Shown here in pieces: positions 23,341 through 33,359 of a stretch of DNA of 42,635 nt. The DNA is from Clostridium sp. (lineage in GTDB: Bacteria; Bacillota; Clostridia; Lachnospirales; Lachnospiraceae), in assembly GCA_023664605.1 (NCBI GenBank), contig JAMPFF010000023.1:1-42635 (forward strand), read 5' to 3'. The position numbers were made by a program, and so were the translations under genes. Under the pieces are notes generated by a model that saw only the letters and a list, made by a program, of their open reading frames with translations, did no database searches and was not told the DNA's origin. Position 1 is the first letter of the stretch. Each line of letters opens with the position of its first letter.

Positions 23341-25156
23341 AAAAGAATGGAAAAATATGTCTGCCTTTTTCTTCTCGTTAAATGACGGGCATAAAGATGT
23401 ACTAATATCGCTTGTGCTTTTATCCATTTTACAGGGGGCGCGCCCTTTTATCGCCGTCGTTTTGACCGGTATTTTAGTGGATGCAGCTTACGCGGGCGCG
23501 GCATTTACAACGCTTTTTAGCTATGCGGCAGTCGGCATCAGCGCCACTTTCCTGTTTTCAGCTTTAGAAGGCGTCTGCGTTATGTTCTTTAACCGAAAAC
23601 TGGAATATATGCAGGAGATACAAGGATTGCCTCTCAATAAAAAAAGCATGGCGATGGAATATGAATATCTGGAAGATATGAAAGTCAACGGTATGCGCCA
23701 GCGGGTGGAAAAGTTCGGCGATTGGAGCCTGATGGCGGTTATGTTAAGTACGGCAAATAAATTAATCAAAGCGGCTGTAAGCGCATTGGTATCCGTTTTT
23801 GTCGTCATTCCCATGTTTATCCGCAGTTCCCATGCCGTATCGGAGGGTTTTGTCGGTTCCTGGTTAATGTCGTTTCTGTTTTTTGCCATGACCCTGCTTC
23901 TTATCTGGCTGGAATTTAAAGCGGGCGGATATTTTGAAAGAAAAGCCGCAGAGGTAAGAAAGCAGATGACGGACAGTGAAACAAAGAAGAATTATTATCT
24001 TAATCTTTTATCAGGGCATGAGACGCAGAAAGATTTAAGAATCTGCAAACAGCAGCCTCTATTTGAAAAGGAGTTTGAAGAAATTGCGAAAAACACAAAA
24101 CAGGCGGTAGACGCCATGACGCATTTTAATATGCTGGATATTTTTACACAACAGACCGTATCGGCATTTGCGGGATTCCTTGTATACATTTTTGCGGGTA
24201 CGCTCGCTTATCTGCAAATCATCACCATCGGCGGGGTGGTAACATACGCTTCGAGTATCTTAAAATTTACGACCGCCATTGGCGAATTTGCCTATCAGAT
24301 GAATGATTTAAGGCGAAATACCATGTCCGCCGGCGATTATGTTGCGTATATGGCGCTGCCGCAGCGCAGACACCAAGGTACAATTCCCGTCGAAAAGCGG
24401 CGTGACGGACGCTTTCAGGTGGATTTTGATCATGTATCGTTCCGCTATCCAGGAAGTGACACATATGTCATAAAAGATTTAAACCTTTCTTTTGAAATCG
24501 GAGAAAAGCTTGCCATCGTAGGAAAAAACGGCTCCGGTAAAACGACGTTCATCAAGCTGCTCTGCCGTCTGTACGACGTAACGGAGGGCTGCATTAAAGT
24601 AAACGGCATCGACATCCGAAAATATGATTATGAGGAATACTGCGACTTATTCGCCGTCGTCTTTCAGGACTTTCAGGTATTTTCCTTTCCTTTGGGAGAA
24701 AATATTGCCGCAGGTTCCGAAGTGGACGCCGCACGCGCCATCGACGCGCTAAACAGGGCGGGGCTTGGCGAACGTTTTCAAACGCTTCCAAATGGACTTG
24801 ACACCTGTGTCGGAAAAGAATTTGAGGAAAGCGGCGTTACTTTCTCCGGCGGGGAAAAGCAGAAAATCGCCATTGCACGCGCTATTTATAAAGACGCGCC
24901 GTTTGTCATTATGGACGAACCGACCGCCGCGCTCGACCCGGAATCAGAATGCGAAGTTTACACCGGTTTTGATAAGATGGTCGGCAATAAAACGGCAATC
25001 TATATCTCCCACCGGCTCGCCTCCTGCCGCTTCTGCCAGGATATTCTGGTCTTTGACAAAGGATGCGTGATACAGCGCGGCAGCCACGAGGAGCTAGAAA
25101 AGCAGGAGGGGCTTTATAAGCAGTTATGGGAGGCACAGGCGCAGTATTATGCGTAA
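23333..25156 (+). CDS. ABC exporter half 2 (membrane domain plus ATPase)
   Basis: 607 residues from the ATG with AAAGGGG eight bases upstream; it overlaps the previous stop, which predicts coupled translation. Membrane segments occupy about residues 20-320. The ATPase has VGKNGSGKTTFIKL, VVFQDFQVF, TFSGGEKQKIAIARAI, FVIMDEPTAALDPESE and ISHRLAS, so both nucleotide sites of the presumed heterodimer would be canonical. Unlike many heterodimeric exporters, neither half has a degenerate site. It ends 18 bases before the membrane/PstS-like gene. Confidence 0.88.
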   Translation: MSKKEWKNMSAFFFSLNDGHKDVLISLVLLSILQGARPFIAVVLTGILVDAAYAGAAFTTLFSYAAVGISATFLFSALEGVCVMFFNRKLEYMQEIQGLPLNKKSMAMEYEYLEDMKVNGMRQRVEKFGDWSLMAVMLSTANKLIKAAVSALVSVFVVIPMFIRSSHAVSEGFVGSWLMSFLFFAMTLLLIWLEFKAGGYFERKAAEVRKQMTDSETKKNYYLNLLSGHETQKDLRICKQQPLFEKEFEEIAKNTKQAVDAMTHFNMLDIFTQQTVSAFAGFLVYIFAGTLAYLQIITIGGVVTYASSILKFTTAIGEFAYQMNDLRRNTMSAGDYVAYMALPQRRHQGTIPVEKRRDGRFQVDFDHVSFRYPGSDTYVIKDLNLSFEIGEKLAIVGKNGSGKTTFIKLLCRLYDVTEGCIKVNGIDIRKYDYEEYCDLFAVVFQDFQVFSFPLGENIAAGSEVDAARAIDALNRAGLGERFQTLPNGLDTCVGKEFEESGVTFSGGEKQKIAIARAIYKDAPFVIMDEPTAALDPESECEVYTGFDKMVGNKTAIYISHRLASCRFCQDILVFDKGCVIQRGSHEELEKQEGLYKQLWEAQAQYYA

Positions 25157-25173
25157 CAGAGGAGGATATCCCC

Positions 25174-26733
25174 ATGGATTATTTTTGTTTTACAGCGATA
25201 GTTACCGCGTTAGTAACGTTTCTTCCCTCGTTGCTTTACGCCATATTCTTCTCTGCCGTGTCGGCTCTTTCCATACCGCCGTTTGTATATGTCATGCTGC
25301 TTTTACTTTTCTGCTTTCTGGCAATGTATGGATATGGAAAAGCCGTTACGGCGATATCGCCTCATAAACCTCAAAGCAGGGCGGGGCTTTATGCGCCTTT
25401 GTTTGTGCCGCTTTTATGGTATCTTTTTCATACGGGGATTTGTAATCTGTTAAATGACAACGGCGAACTTACCGCGGTTTTGATTGGCTTCTGGGGTCTG
25501 CATCTGTTCGGCGTCTATACGGCAAATGAGGTCGCCATGATACCCGGATGTAACCTGTGGCATTCCGTGCTGCTTTGGAATCTTCTATATGACGCCGTCC
25601 TCTTTCTGGGCTTTGCCGCGGGCGAATACTTTTCCTCCAAAAAAGCCGGAATAAAGCGAAAACCCTTTTCCTGCCATAAAAAGCATATAGCGGTATTTTT
25701 AAGCATGATTGTTTTGACTTATTTGGTCAGTGAATTTATGCTTTTCAGGCAGCGTGAAAATATCGTAGATTCGGCGCGTCCTTCCTACCGCTTTTCTTAT
25801 GCGGGCGGGTATTCCAGCATTGATTTATCCCCCTATGATGTGACAAATGAAGAGAATATTCTGGCGAAGTTGGATGTTCCCGCCTCTTTTACCATAGCAA
25901 ATGTACAGGATATGCCCATCATGGACGGCGCGGAAGCGGCTTATCCCGTTTATGCCGCCTTTGCCAACGCCTGCTACGCTAATATAGCCAAAATCCAGGA
26001 AAAAGCGCAGAAACCCGACTCGGATAGCGTCATGCCGGTTCAGTTTCAAAACACGATTTATGCCTATGAGAAACTAATATCAGGAGAAATCGACATTTTC
26101 TTTGGCGCAAAACCGTCAGCGGAACAGTTTGCCATGGCGCAGGAAGCGGGCGTGGAATTGCAGCTTACGCCTATCGGCAAAGAGGCGTTTGTCTTTTTTG
26201 TCAATGAGAATAATCCGGTGGATAATTTAACTTCTGAACAGCTTCGCGCCATTTACTCGGGCGATATCAACAACTGGCGGGAGGTCGGCGGCGAAAAGCG
26301 CAAAATCCTTGCTTTCCAACGCCCCGAAAATTCCGGCTCCCAGACCATGATGGAGTATTTTATGGGTGATACGCCTTTAAGAAAGCCCCTGCAGGCGGAA
26401 TACGAATCGGGTATGGGCGATGTTATAAGAAGCACCGCCGCCTATGAAAACAGCGCCTCCGCCATAGGCTACAGCTTCCGTTATTATACGACCATTATGA
26501 TGCCTGATTCCGGCGAAGATACCGCGGGTATTAAGCTGCTTGCCATAGACGGCGTATATCCCGACTCCGAAACGATTCGCTCCGACGCATATCCCTATAC
26601 GACACAGCTTTATGCCATTACCACTACAAAGCGGATGGAAGAAAAAAGCACGATTGAGCCTTTTCTTGCCTGGATGACCGGTCCGCAGGGGCAGCAGATT
26701 GTAGCCGATACGGGGTATGTGTCTATTAATTAA
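25174..26733 (+). CDS. Multi-span membrane protein fused to a PstS-like binding domain
   Basis: 519 residues; start set by GGAGG eight bases upstream. About five hydrophobic segments fill residues 1-190 (first FCFTAIVTALVTFLPSLLYAIFF; last HIAVFLSMIVLTYLVSEFMLF). The rest is an extracytoplasmic type-2 periplasmic binding fold of the phosphate-binding kind: IDIFFGAKPSAEQ, EAFVFFVNENNPVDNLTSEQLRAIYSGDINNWREVGG, FQRPENSGSQTMMEYF and AIGYSF. Such domains are usually secreted, not fused to an N-terminal membrane bundle. It is in the exporter operon and could sense or present a ligand to it. The ligand is not certain to be phosphate. Confidence 0.75.
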   Translation: MDYFCFTAIVTALVTFLPSLLYAIFFSAVSALSIPPFVYVMLLLLFCFLAMYGYGKAVTAISPHKPQSRAGLYAPLFVPLLWYLFHTGICNLLNDNGELTAVLIGFWGLHLFGVYTANEVAMIPGCNLWHSVLLWNLLYDAVLFLGFAAGEYFSSKKAGIKRKPFSCHKKHIAVFLSMIVLTYLVSEFMLFRQRENIVDSARPSYRFSYAGGYSSIDLSPYDVTNEENILAKLDVPASFTIANVQDMPIMDGAEAAYPVYAAFANACYANIAKIQEKAQKPDSDSVMPVQFQNTIYAYEKLISGEIDIFFGAKPSAEQFAMAQEAGVELQLTPIGKEAFVFFVNENNPVDNLTSEQLRAIYSGDINNWREVGGEKRKILAFQRPENSGSQTMMEYFMGDTPLRKPLQAEYESGMGDVIRSTAAYENSASAIGYSFRYYTTIMMPDSGEDTAGIKLLAIDGVYPDSETIRSDAYPYTTQLYAITTTKRMEEKSTIEPFLAWMTGPQGQQIVADTGYVSIN

Positions 26734-26743
26734 TATGACGACA

Positions 26744-28042
26744 TTACTCTATTGGCACGATATACATATTTTCTTCTTTCCATTGATAGTGCCTATTTTC
26801 GTCCACTTCCGGTTCGGATTTTTGAAACAATAAGGCGTCCACCTGTGCCGGGTCGATGACGCGGCTTGTTGCATAAGATACATAGTAAATATCCTCGTTA
26901 CCATCAGCATATCCGCTGCCGCCCCCGTTCATAAGCTGTGTTAAAAGCGTGCCGTCTTTTAAGCGCACGCCCAGTAAATAGGGCGCATCCACAAAAGTTG
27001 AGGTCATAACTTTCTCGCCGTCCTGGTGGATTGCCTCTATCGGTTCCATTTGCAAGGGAAAATCATATTCCACATGCAAGGAAATCGGTGAAATTTCAGC
27101 ATATATCACGGTTGCGCCGCTCTCTCCCAGCGGTGCGTCTAATGCTACTTTCCTGACTTTGTCTGAACCTTTTAAGTCTATATCAAACTCCCATGACGCT
27201 TCGATATCTCCGGTAAAATCCGCTTTATAGACTGTTCCTAAATCTTCGAAAGTGACGTGCAGGGAAGAATTTGTCAGTCCTTTTTCATAATTTATGCCTA
27301 CTATCTCGATGATGTATTCCATATATCCCTCTTCATTGACATATTTTCCCACAATATTCCCGTCCGCATCTAACGCAGATGTGCCGTCCTCATAGTAAAA
27401 ACTGCCCCCATCGTAGCAAATCCCGTCATAAAACTGGCTATAATGAGAAATCACTGCATTCGGATTATCATCAATCACAATACCTACTCCGTCAAAACAG
27501 GGTTCTTTCCCCTCCGCTAAATCATAGCCCTCCACCTTAAAAGAAAGCCAGGCGAATCTCTCGTCCGCAATCATCTCTAACGGCGTTATGGTAATGCCCT
27601 GCGCCGTGACACCCTGCGCCATGCCGTCCGCCGCCGCGCCGCCGCTTGCCGTGCTGTTTCCGTTCCTGCCGCTTTCCGTCGATATTTCCGCGTTATGATT
27701 ATCTAAAATAGGCGACATATATCCCTGTTCTTCCAAAAGCTGTTTTTCTTCCGCCGTCATCTGCAGTTCCGCCTTAAGCCCCCTGCTCCAATGTATATAG
27801 GCGGCAGCGCACACGGTTGTTCCCACTGCCAGCGCCGCGGCGGCAACAGCCAGCCACACGGTTTTCCACTTTCTTTTCGCGGGGCGTTTATCAGGGCATA
27901 TAACGACCACTTCTCTATTTTCACCACTTTTTCGCCCCCCCCTCTGAATTATCTGAAACGCTTCCTGTGCTTTTTGCTCTACAATATCCGGAATCTCAAT
28001 ATCCCGCTGCATTCTATCCATTATTTCTTTTTCTTTCATCAT
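26744..28042 (-). CDS. Anti-sigma factor with DUF4179 domain
   Basis: 432 residues from the ATG with GGAG eight bases upstream. A cytosolic N-terminal tail with MKEKEIMDRMQRDIEIPDIVEQKAQEAFQII is typical of the sigma-binding end of DUF4179 proteins. It is followed by a membrane segment at about residues 60-85 (WLAVAAAALAVGTTVCAAAYI) and a long outer domain. Serine/glycine/alanine-rich GNSTASGGAAADGMAQG links it to the C-terminal sensor part. It overlaps the sigma gene by 29 bases and probably holds the sigma factor inactive until an envelope signal arrives. Confidence 0.8.
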   Translation of the reverse strand: MMKEKEIMDRMQRDIEIPDIVEQKAQEAFQIIQRGGRKSGENREVVVICPDKRPAKRKWKTVWLAVAAAALAVGTTVCAAAYIHWSRGLKAELQMTAEEKQLLEEQGYMSPILDNHNAEISTESGRNGNSTASGGAAADGMAQGVTAQGITITPLEMIADERFAWLSFKVEGYDLAEGKEPCFDGVGIVIDDNPNAVISHYSQFYDGICYDGGSFYYEDGTSALDADGNIVGKYVNEEGYMEYIIEIVGINYEKGLTNSSLHVTFEDLGTVYKADFTGDIEASWEFDIDLKGSDKVRKVALDAPLGESGATVIYAEISPISLHVEYDFPLQMEPIEAIHQDGEKVMTSTFVDAPYLLGVRLKDGTLLTQLMNGGGSGYADGNEDIYYVSYATSRVIDPAQVDALLFQKSEPEVDENRHYQWKEENMYIVPIE

Positions 28043-28604
28043 GATAATGCTCCTTTCCGGCATTTTTTACGCCATACAACGCCGCCACCTGCTCTCTCCC
28101 CCTTGCAAGCCTTGTCCTGACCGTACTCGCGGGCATATGTAAAAGAGAAGCAATCTCCTCCGTGTTGAATTGGTTTACATAATATAGTATGATGACTAAC
28201 CTGTACTTTTCATCCAGCCCTTTTAATGTTTCCAGCCATTCCACGGTTTCATAGTCGCTGACCGTGTCATAGGCATCCGCGCTTCCACTGACAGCCGCCG
28301 CTCCTACAGCTTCCCCGACTTCCTCTGCTGGACAGCTTCTTTTACGCTGTCTTAAAATATCGTTGCATTCGTTTATCAGAATCCTTGTCATCCATGTTTT
28401 AAAAAACTCCGGTTTTCTTAACTGTTCCAGTTTTTCCCAGCAAATAAGTATGGTTTCCGATATGGCATCCGCCGCGTCCTCGTCGTGATGAAGCATCGCC
28501 CTTGCCGTTTTATACATTGCCTGCATCTGCGACTGCATCAGTTTGGTAAAAGCGTCGGCGTCCTGCTTTTTTGCGCGCTTTATTAATTTATCCATGTTGT
28601 CCAT
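28014..28604 (-). CDS. ECF-type RNA polymerase sigma factor
   Basis: 196 residues from this ATG; AAAGGAG lies about twelve bases upstream, and a frame start at 28646 has no site, so the exact start is uncertain. Region 2 is AFTKLMQSQMQAMYKTARAMLHHDEDAADAISETILICWEKLEQLRKPEFFKTWMTRILINEC. Region 4 is LDEKYRLVIILYYVNQFNTEEIASLLHMPASTVRTRLARGREQ, the -35 reader. A short acidic/serine linker joins them. It is cotranscribed with its overlapping anti-sigma and probably activates its own promoter, but the upstream DNA is occupied by a palindromic element that may alter this. Confidence 0.9.
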   Translation of the reverse strand: MDNMDKLIKRAKKQDADAFTKLMQSQMQAMYKTARAMLHHDEDAADAISETILICWEKLEQLRKPEFFKTWMTRILINECNDILRQRKRSCPAEEVGEAVGAAAVSGSADAYDTVSDYETVEWLETLKGLDEKYRLVIILYYVNQFNTEEIASLLHMPASTVRTRLARGREQVAALYGVKNAGKEHYHDERKRNNG

Positions 28605-28661
28605 CTGCGGCTTTCTTCTCCTTTCCATCGTTCTATTTCGCATCATATATATTTAGTCGGA

Positions 28662-28859
28662 TAATTGCGAAACTCTCTATTTCCAAAATCCGGTTGTACA
28701 ATATCAACAATATTATAAGCAGGTGCTTTGGAACCGCCGCTGCTTAGCGAGGTTCTTTCGAGCTTAGCAGCGTTGCGAGTGACAGTGCAGCGCAAGCGTG
28801 CCTGCGTTAATTTGTTGATATTGTACATCGGACGCTTAGAAAAATGAGTTTCGCAATTA
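28662..28859. mobile_element. ~198-bp palindromic element (MITE-like)
   Basis: Perfect outer arms TAATTGCGAAACTC (28662-28675) and GAGTTTCGCAATTA (28846-28859) enclose perfect inner arms TGTACAATATCAACAA (28695-28710) and TTGTTGATATTGTACA (28812-28827). The sequence between arms is also largely complementary, and the core has a CGCTGCTTAGC/GCTTAGCAGCG hairpin (28738-28748, 28762-28772). The GC-rich core in AT-rich arms and lack of a gene fit a small non-autonomous element. No clear target duplication was found. Confidence 0.6.
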
Positions 28860-28895
28860 CCTCATTTACTCATTAGACGGATGAAAACACAAAAA

Positions 28896-28922
28896 CGTCT
28901 CGGTTAAAATCCAACCGAGACG
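28896..28922 (-). terminator. Terminator of the large lipoprotein gene
   Basis: CGTCTCGGTT (28896-28905) pairs perfectly with AACCGAGACG (28913-28922) around seven bases; on the minus strand five T follow (28895-28891). It lies 40 bases past the gene's stop. Confidence 0.85.
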
Positions 28923-28962
28923 AAGTATTCCCACTTTATTCTTTTTCATCACTCCTGATTCG

Positions 28963-31173
28963 CTATTTCCAAAGTTCCACCCACCATTTATCGACATGAG
29001 CGTCTCCATTTTCATCCCACACAATCAGAAAGCTGGCATTTCCTATCAAGTCCGAACTTCCACCGTTTCCATTAAGAGCCAATGACGTCTGAAGCGCATA
29101 TCCGGTTTTATACTCTATGCAGTGTACATTATAAAACCCAAATGCGCCGCTTATTCCGATGCCGCTCCAATCCCTATCCTGATTGGGCGCCTCAACAGCC
29201 ATTTCATCATCTATCATATCATCCGCCAGATAATCATAATATGCTATGTATTCGCCCTCTTTTTCTCCTTTTTCCACGGAAATGAGGATATCTCCATTAT
29301 TCCCGGGTATGCCTCCCATCCTTTCCATGGTTTGATTCTTGTATTTTACTATCTCATGATATCTGTCTCCTGAACCGGTTCCGGTTCCGGTGTTTCCAAA
29401 CACAATCTCCGTATACCCGTCATTGTCCAAATCAGCGCCGGAGGCATAAAAATCATCCCACCATGAGACGAAAAAAGGAAAATCTTCCTCATAAAAACAG
29501 TATGTTTTCTTTCCGTTCATATAAAAAAAGATGCAGCCTGTTCCATATGCAAATTTCATTTCAGGCGCCTGCATCATAATGGCAATATCATTTTGACCGT
29601 TTTGGTCGAAATCATGGATAACAAGTCCGTCTACTTCCATTCTGCCGTTTTGCAGCACATCATCGCGGCATAGCATTTGGAAATAGTGTTCCGTTTCCGC
29701 CTCCTGTAACCCCGCCTCTTTTGCCTTTTTATAAAACATGTTTTTATTGGCTTCGTCCAGTTCTTTGTCATATGCGGCGTCGGATATCGTAAACTCCGCC
29801 GCCAGACGGTATACTTCCAGTTCTTTTCCCGTACCGATAGTTATCTTTTTCGTAATGCGGTACTGTCCGTTTGGCAAAACGCCGTGAAAATATGTCCACT
29901 TCACGCCCCAGTCTGCCGTGGAATCCGGCGACAGGCTATAGCCGATGGCATTAAACGCCGCGTTATCAATAATATAATCCACCTTGCGCCATTCTCCGTC
30001 CTGCCATGCCTGTAATTCGTAATCATCACCGAACGTATACTCTTCATCCGTTTGATTGGTAAATACCAGATGGATGCCTTTGGGTGTGGCATACCCTGCC
30101 TCCATTGTCACTCCCTCAAGAGTATCCACTCCACCATCGTCTGTCTCTCCCAAAGACGCGGTCGGAAAGTCATCTTCAAAGAGGTTATCTATGGCAAGAT
30201 AAAGTTCTTCTATCGTTCCCGTTCCTTTCTCACGATAGCGGACTTCATCTATATATAAATACTCTCCCCGATATTCCAGCGTCTGCACAAGCCGACCGTC
30301 AGAGTCAAAAATCTGCATACAATAAGTGACGCCATCGTCCGTATATTGGTAGTCGTCTTTTTCAATGTCCAGATTAACGTATTTTATCAGGATATCCGAA
30401 AACTGAGAGGAAAAATCATCCATGTCACTTTTTACTGTATGCCATGCGCTGCTCTTATCAACTTCCATGTAATAACTGTCATCTATGGAGAGCAGAATGT
30501 CATTGGCTTTTTTGGTCAATCCATTGCCCGCGGACTCTGCTTCCGCCGTTTTTACAGCATAATAGGCAATCCCGCAAAATCCGTTTTCCGCCAGTTTATC
30601 ATCATCCCATCTCATATAAATCTCATACACTCTTCCCGCCTGTAAGGAAAGAGCAAAATCCGGCGCTTCGATTTCCTCTATGCTGTAACTGCATGTTTCT
30701 AATGGAGTGACTTCCTCACCGGATTTTCCCACGTCCGCAATATCCCATACTGTATAACCAAGAGTATCGGGAAGTTTATCAGGAAGTTTATCTACCGCTA
30801 CCGTATATGACTCCGTTTCCAAGCCGTCCTCCGACAGCGTTATCGTTTCCCACGGAGCGTTTTCATCTAATATATAGGCGCTGTCGGCAACCGCGCTGTT
30901 CGCTGTCTCTTCGCTTTCTAAATATGTCCATGTATAGCCGCTGGCGTGCAGGGTAACGTTCTGCTCTTCCCCGTCCGTGTTTTGAAGCGTTAAAACGGGC
31001 GGTTTGGTATATACAATTACAATTTCCGGCGCATTGCTGTTTTTCTCCGGCTCTGCCTCCGACGCCGCGGTATCCTCCTCTGCTTTGCCGCAGCCGCCAA
31101 GAACCAATCCGGTCAATATTATTAATAAACTGCATTTTCCCATAAAACTGCGTCTTTTTTCCATCCTCGTCAT
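28963..31173 (-). CDS. Large lipoprotein with Ig-like and integrin-like (VCBS) segments
   Basis: 736 residues; this ATG is chosen because GAGGAG lies seven bases upstream. Signal RRSFMGKCSLLIILTGLVLGGC ends in a lipobox, so it is outer-face anchored. Residues ~360-480 look like the bacterial Ig-like Big_23 domain (GVTMEAGYATPKGIHLVFTNQTDEEYTFG, WGVKWTYFHGVLPNGQYRI). Residues ~530-640 contain FG-GAP/VCBS-like calcium motifs (DFDQNGQNDIAI, DLDNDGYTEIVFGNTG). The N-terminal part is unassigned. It may be an envelope stress or adhesion protein; function unknown. It has its own promoter and is divergent from the DUF255 gene. Confidence 0.7.
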   Translation of the reverse strand: MTRMEKRRSFMGKCSLLIILTGLVLGGCGKAEEDTAASEAEPEKNSNAPEIVIVYTKPPVLTLQNTDGEEQNVTLHASGYTWTYLESEETANSAVADSAYILDENAPWETITLSEDGLETESYTVAVDKLPDKLPDTLGYTVWDIADVGKSGEEVTPLETCSYSIEEIEAPDFALSLQAGRVYEIYMRWDDDKLAENGFCGIAYYAVKTAEAESAGNGLTKKANDILLSIDDSYYMEVDKSSAWHTVKSDMDDFSSQFSDILIKYVNLDIEKDDYQYTDDGVTYCMQIFDSDGRLVQTLEYRGEYLYIDEVRYREKGTGTIEELYLAIDNLFEDDFPTASLGETDDGGVDTLEGVTMEAGYATPKGIHLVFTNQTDEEYTFGDDYELQAWQDGEWRKVDYIIDNAAFNAIGYSLSPDSTADWGVKWTYFHGVLPNGQYRITKKITIGTGKELEVYRLAAEFTISDAAYDKELDEANKNMFYKKAKEAGLQEAETEHYFQMLCRDDVLQNGRMEVDGLVIHDFDQNGQNDIAIMMQAPEMKFAYGTGCIFFYMNGKKTYCFYEEDFPFFVSWWDDFYASGADLDNDGYTEIVFGNTGTGTGSGDRYHEIVKYKNQTMERMGGIPGNNGDILISVEKGEKEGEYIAYYDYLADDMIDDEMAVEAPNQDRDWSGIGISGAFGFYNVHCIEYKTGYALQTSLALNGNGGSSDLIGNASFLIVWDENGDAHVDKWWVELWK

Positions 31174-31222
31174 TACCATGCTCCTCTTTTGCCACTGTAT
31201 GGTTAGCTTTATCAATAAGTTC

Positions 31223-31251
31223 ATTATAAATGACTTTTTCTACATATTCAA
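31223..31251 (-). promoter_or_regulatory. Promoter of the large lipoprotein gene
   Basis: On the minus strand TTGAAT (31251-31246) and a perfect TATAAT (31228-31223) are 17 bases apart, about 50 bases before the gene start. Confidence 0.7.
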
Positions 31252-31317
31252 TGCAAAGTTCGGGCAAAATGAACAGATAAGGGGTAAATGGCACAAAAAG
31301 GAAAGGAGTATACCAAT

Positions 31318-33324
31318 ATGAGCAACCGTTTACAAGAAGAGACCAGCCCATATCTGCTGCAACATGCAGAAAATCCGGTAGACTGGTATCCATGGTGTGA
31401 AGAAGCATTCGACAAGGCAAGAACGGAGGATAAACCGGTCTTTTTAAGCATCGGCTACAGTTCCTGCCACTGGTGTCATGTGATGGCGCGGGAAAGTTTT
31501 GAAAATGAGGAAATTGCACGGATTTTAAACCAGCACTTCGTCTGCGTCAAAGTGGACAGGGAAGAACGCCCCGATATTGACAGCGTCTATATGTCCGTAT
31601 GTCAGGAACTTTCGGGAAACGGCGGATGGCCGTTAAGCATCTTTATGAATGCGGCGCAGGAACCGTTTTTTGCAGGAACATATTTTCCGCCCGTATCCCG
31701 GCATGGCATGATTGGGTTTCGGGATTTGTTGACTTCTATAGTCAAAAAGTGGAACAATGCCAAAAGCGAATTAACCGAATCCGCCAGACAAATCGTGGAA
31801 CAGATGAGCAGCCGAAATGAACGGCAGGAGGGCGAAGAAAATGTGGAAATCAACAGCAGCCTGCCTGCACAGGCCGTCATGCACTTCGCCGGATGCTTTG
31901 ATGCACTCTGCGGCGGTTTCGGACAGGCGCCCAAATTCCCGTCACCCCACAATCTGCTTTTTTTGATGCTGTATTCCTATCTGAAACGGGAAGACGCCGT
32001 GTTAAAGCAAAAAGACATGGTTCTGGCGCAAGTATCACTTACTTTGGAACAAATGCGCCGGGGCGGTATTTTTGACCATATCGGTCATGGATTTTCGCGC
32101 TACTCTACCGACAGATATTATCTCGTTCCCCATTTCGAGAAAATGCTGTACGATAACGCGCTCCTCATTATCGCCTATGCACTGGCATACCGCCTGACAA
32201 ATAACCCTGTCTTCCTAAATACGGCGCAAAAAACAGCGGCCTATCTGACGCGGGAAATGGAGGCGGAAAACGGCGGATTCTATTCCGCGCAGGACGCCGA
32301 CAGCGAAGGGGCGGAAGGGAAATTCTATATATGGAGTTATGATGAAATCTGCAGCGTCTTAGGCGAGAAAAAAGGACGGCAGTTTTGCGAATATTACGGC
32401 ATCACAAAGCAGGGGAATTTTGAAGGGGAAAATATCCCCAATCTTTTAAACGGCAATAAAATAAGCGATATCTTTGAAAAGGAAAGAGCCAAGCTTTACG
32501 AATACCGCCAATCCCGCAGCAGACTGCACTTAGACGATAAAATCCTGACCTCATGGAACGCCCTGACAGTCAGCGCCATGTCGATATTATACCGCGTCAC
32601 CGGAGAGACGGAATATTTAAATACGGCGAAAAAAACGCAGCAGTTCATAGATAAGAATCTGTCCGAGCAAAATATCCTGTATGTAAGCTGGCGGGGCGGC
32701 GTCCGCTCCGTAAAAGGCTTTCTGGACGAATATGCGTATGAAACGGCGGCTCTTATCAATCTCTACGAAGCCTGCGCCGATATTGCCTATCTGAAGCGCG
32801 CCGGGAAAATCTGTCTGGAAGCCGAGAAACAATTTGCGGATGAAAACGGCGGCTATTTTTTGTATGGAACCCAAAACGACAGCCTGATTACCAGACCGAA
32901 AGAAACTTACGACGGCGCGATTCCAAGCGGAAATTCCATGATGGCCTACTGCCTTGTCCGCCTCTCGCAGTTATTGCAGCCCAAATCGGAATCGTCGGCG
33001 GCGTATTACCGTAAAAGAGCGGAAAAACAGCTCTCCTTTCTCTCTGCCGAAGCCGCCTCCTATCCCGCGGGCCACAGCATGTTGTTGACCGCCATGCTCT
33101 ATTATTTTTATCCGCCCCAAAAGATTACCGTGGTACTGTCCGAAAAGGACACACCGGAGTCGATTATGGCAAAACTGCCCTTTCTGGCGGACGTTGCCAT
33201 CCTGCCAAAAGAGACGGATGACTATAAACTACTTGACGGTAAAACAACTTATTATATCTGCAAAGACCATACCTGTTTTCCCCCGACAAATCAAGCACCC
33301 TTTTTCCACAAAAACATAACCTAA
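31318..33324 (+). CDS. DUF255 thioredoxin-domain protein (YyaL/SSP411 family)
   Basis: 668 residues; start set by AAAGGAG eight bases upstream. The N-terminal thioredoxin-like domain has the family opening [24 protein letters not shown] and the [15 protein letters not shown] redox-type Cxx[10 protein letters not shown] and FAGTYFPP are further family marks. The remainder is an alpha/alpha barrel like N-acylglucosamine epimerases and six-hairpin glycosidases ([38 protein letters not shown]). It is conserved from bacteria to animals, but the reaction is not established; a sugar or redox role is proposed for relatives. Complete and normal in length. Confidence 0.9.
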   Translation: MSNRLQEETSPYLLQHAENPVDWYPWCEEAFDKARTEDKPVFLSIGYSSCHWCHVMARESFENEEIARILNQHFVCVKVDREERPDIDSVYMSVCQELSGNGGWPLSIFMNAAQEPFFAGTYFPPVSRHGMIGFRDLLTSIVKKWNNAKSELTESARQIVEQMSSRNERQEGEENVEINSSLPAQAVMHFAGCFDALCGGFGQAPKFPSPHNLLFLMLYSYLKREDAVLKQKDMVLAQVSLTLEQMRRGGIFDHIGHGFSRYSTDRYYLVPHFEKMLYDNALLIIAYALAYRLTNNPVFLNTAQKTAAYLTREMEAENGGFYSAQDADSEGAEGKFYIWSYDEICSVLGEKKGRQFCEYYGITKQGNFEGENIPNLLNGNKISDIFEKERAKLYEYRQSRSRLHLDDKILTSWNALTVSAMSILYRVTGETEYLNTAKKTQQFIDKNLSEQNILYVSWRGGVRSVKGFLDEYAYETAALINLYEACADIAYLKRAGKICLEAEKQFADENGGYFLYGTQNDSLITRPKETYDGAIPSGNSMMAYCLVRLSQLLQPKSESSAAYYRKRAEKQLSFLSAEAASYPAGHSMLLTAMLYYFYPPQKITVVLSEKDTPESIMAKLPFLADVAILPKETDDYKLLDGKTTYYICKDHTCFPPTNQAPFFHKNIT

Positions 33325-33341
33325 AATAAAGGTTATGTTTT
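33311..33341 (+). terminator. Terminator overlapping the DUF255 stop codon
   Basis: AAAACATAACCT (33311-33322) pairs with AGGTTATGTTTT (33330-33341) around seven bases. The stem includes the last coding bases of the gene. The T run is short, so read-through into the next small gene, 18 bases on, is possible. Confidence 0.65.
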
Positions 33342-33359
33342 GTAGAAAGGTGAGATTTT

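Noticed and set aside
24909-25175. Minus-strand frame over the end of the second exporter
   Set aside because: Antisense to conserved ATPase motifs, no start signal.
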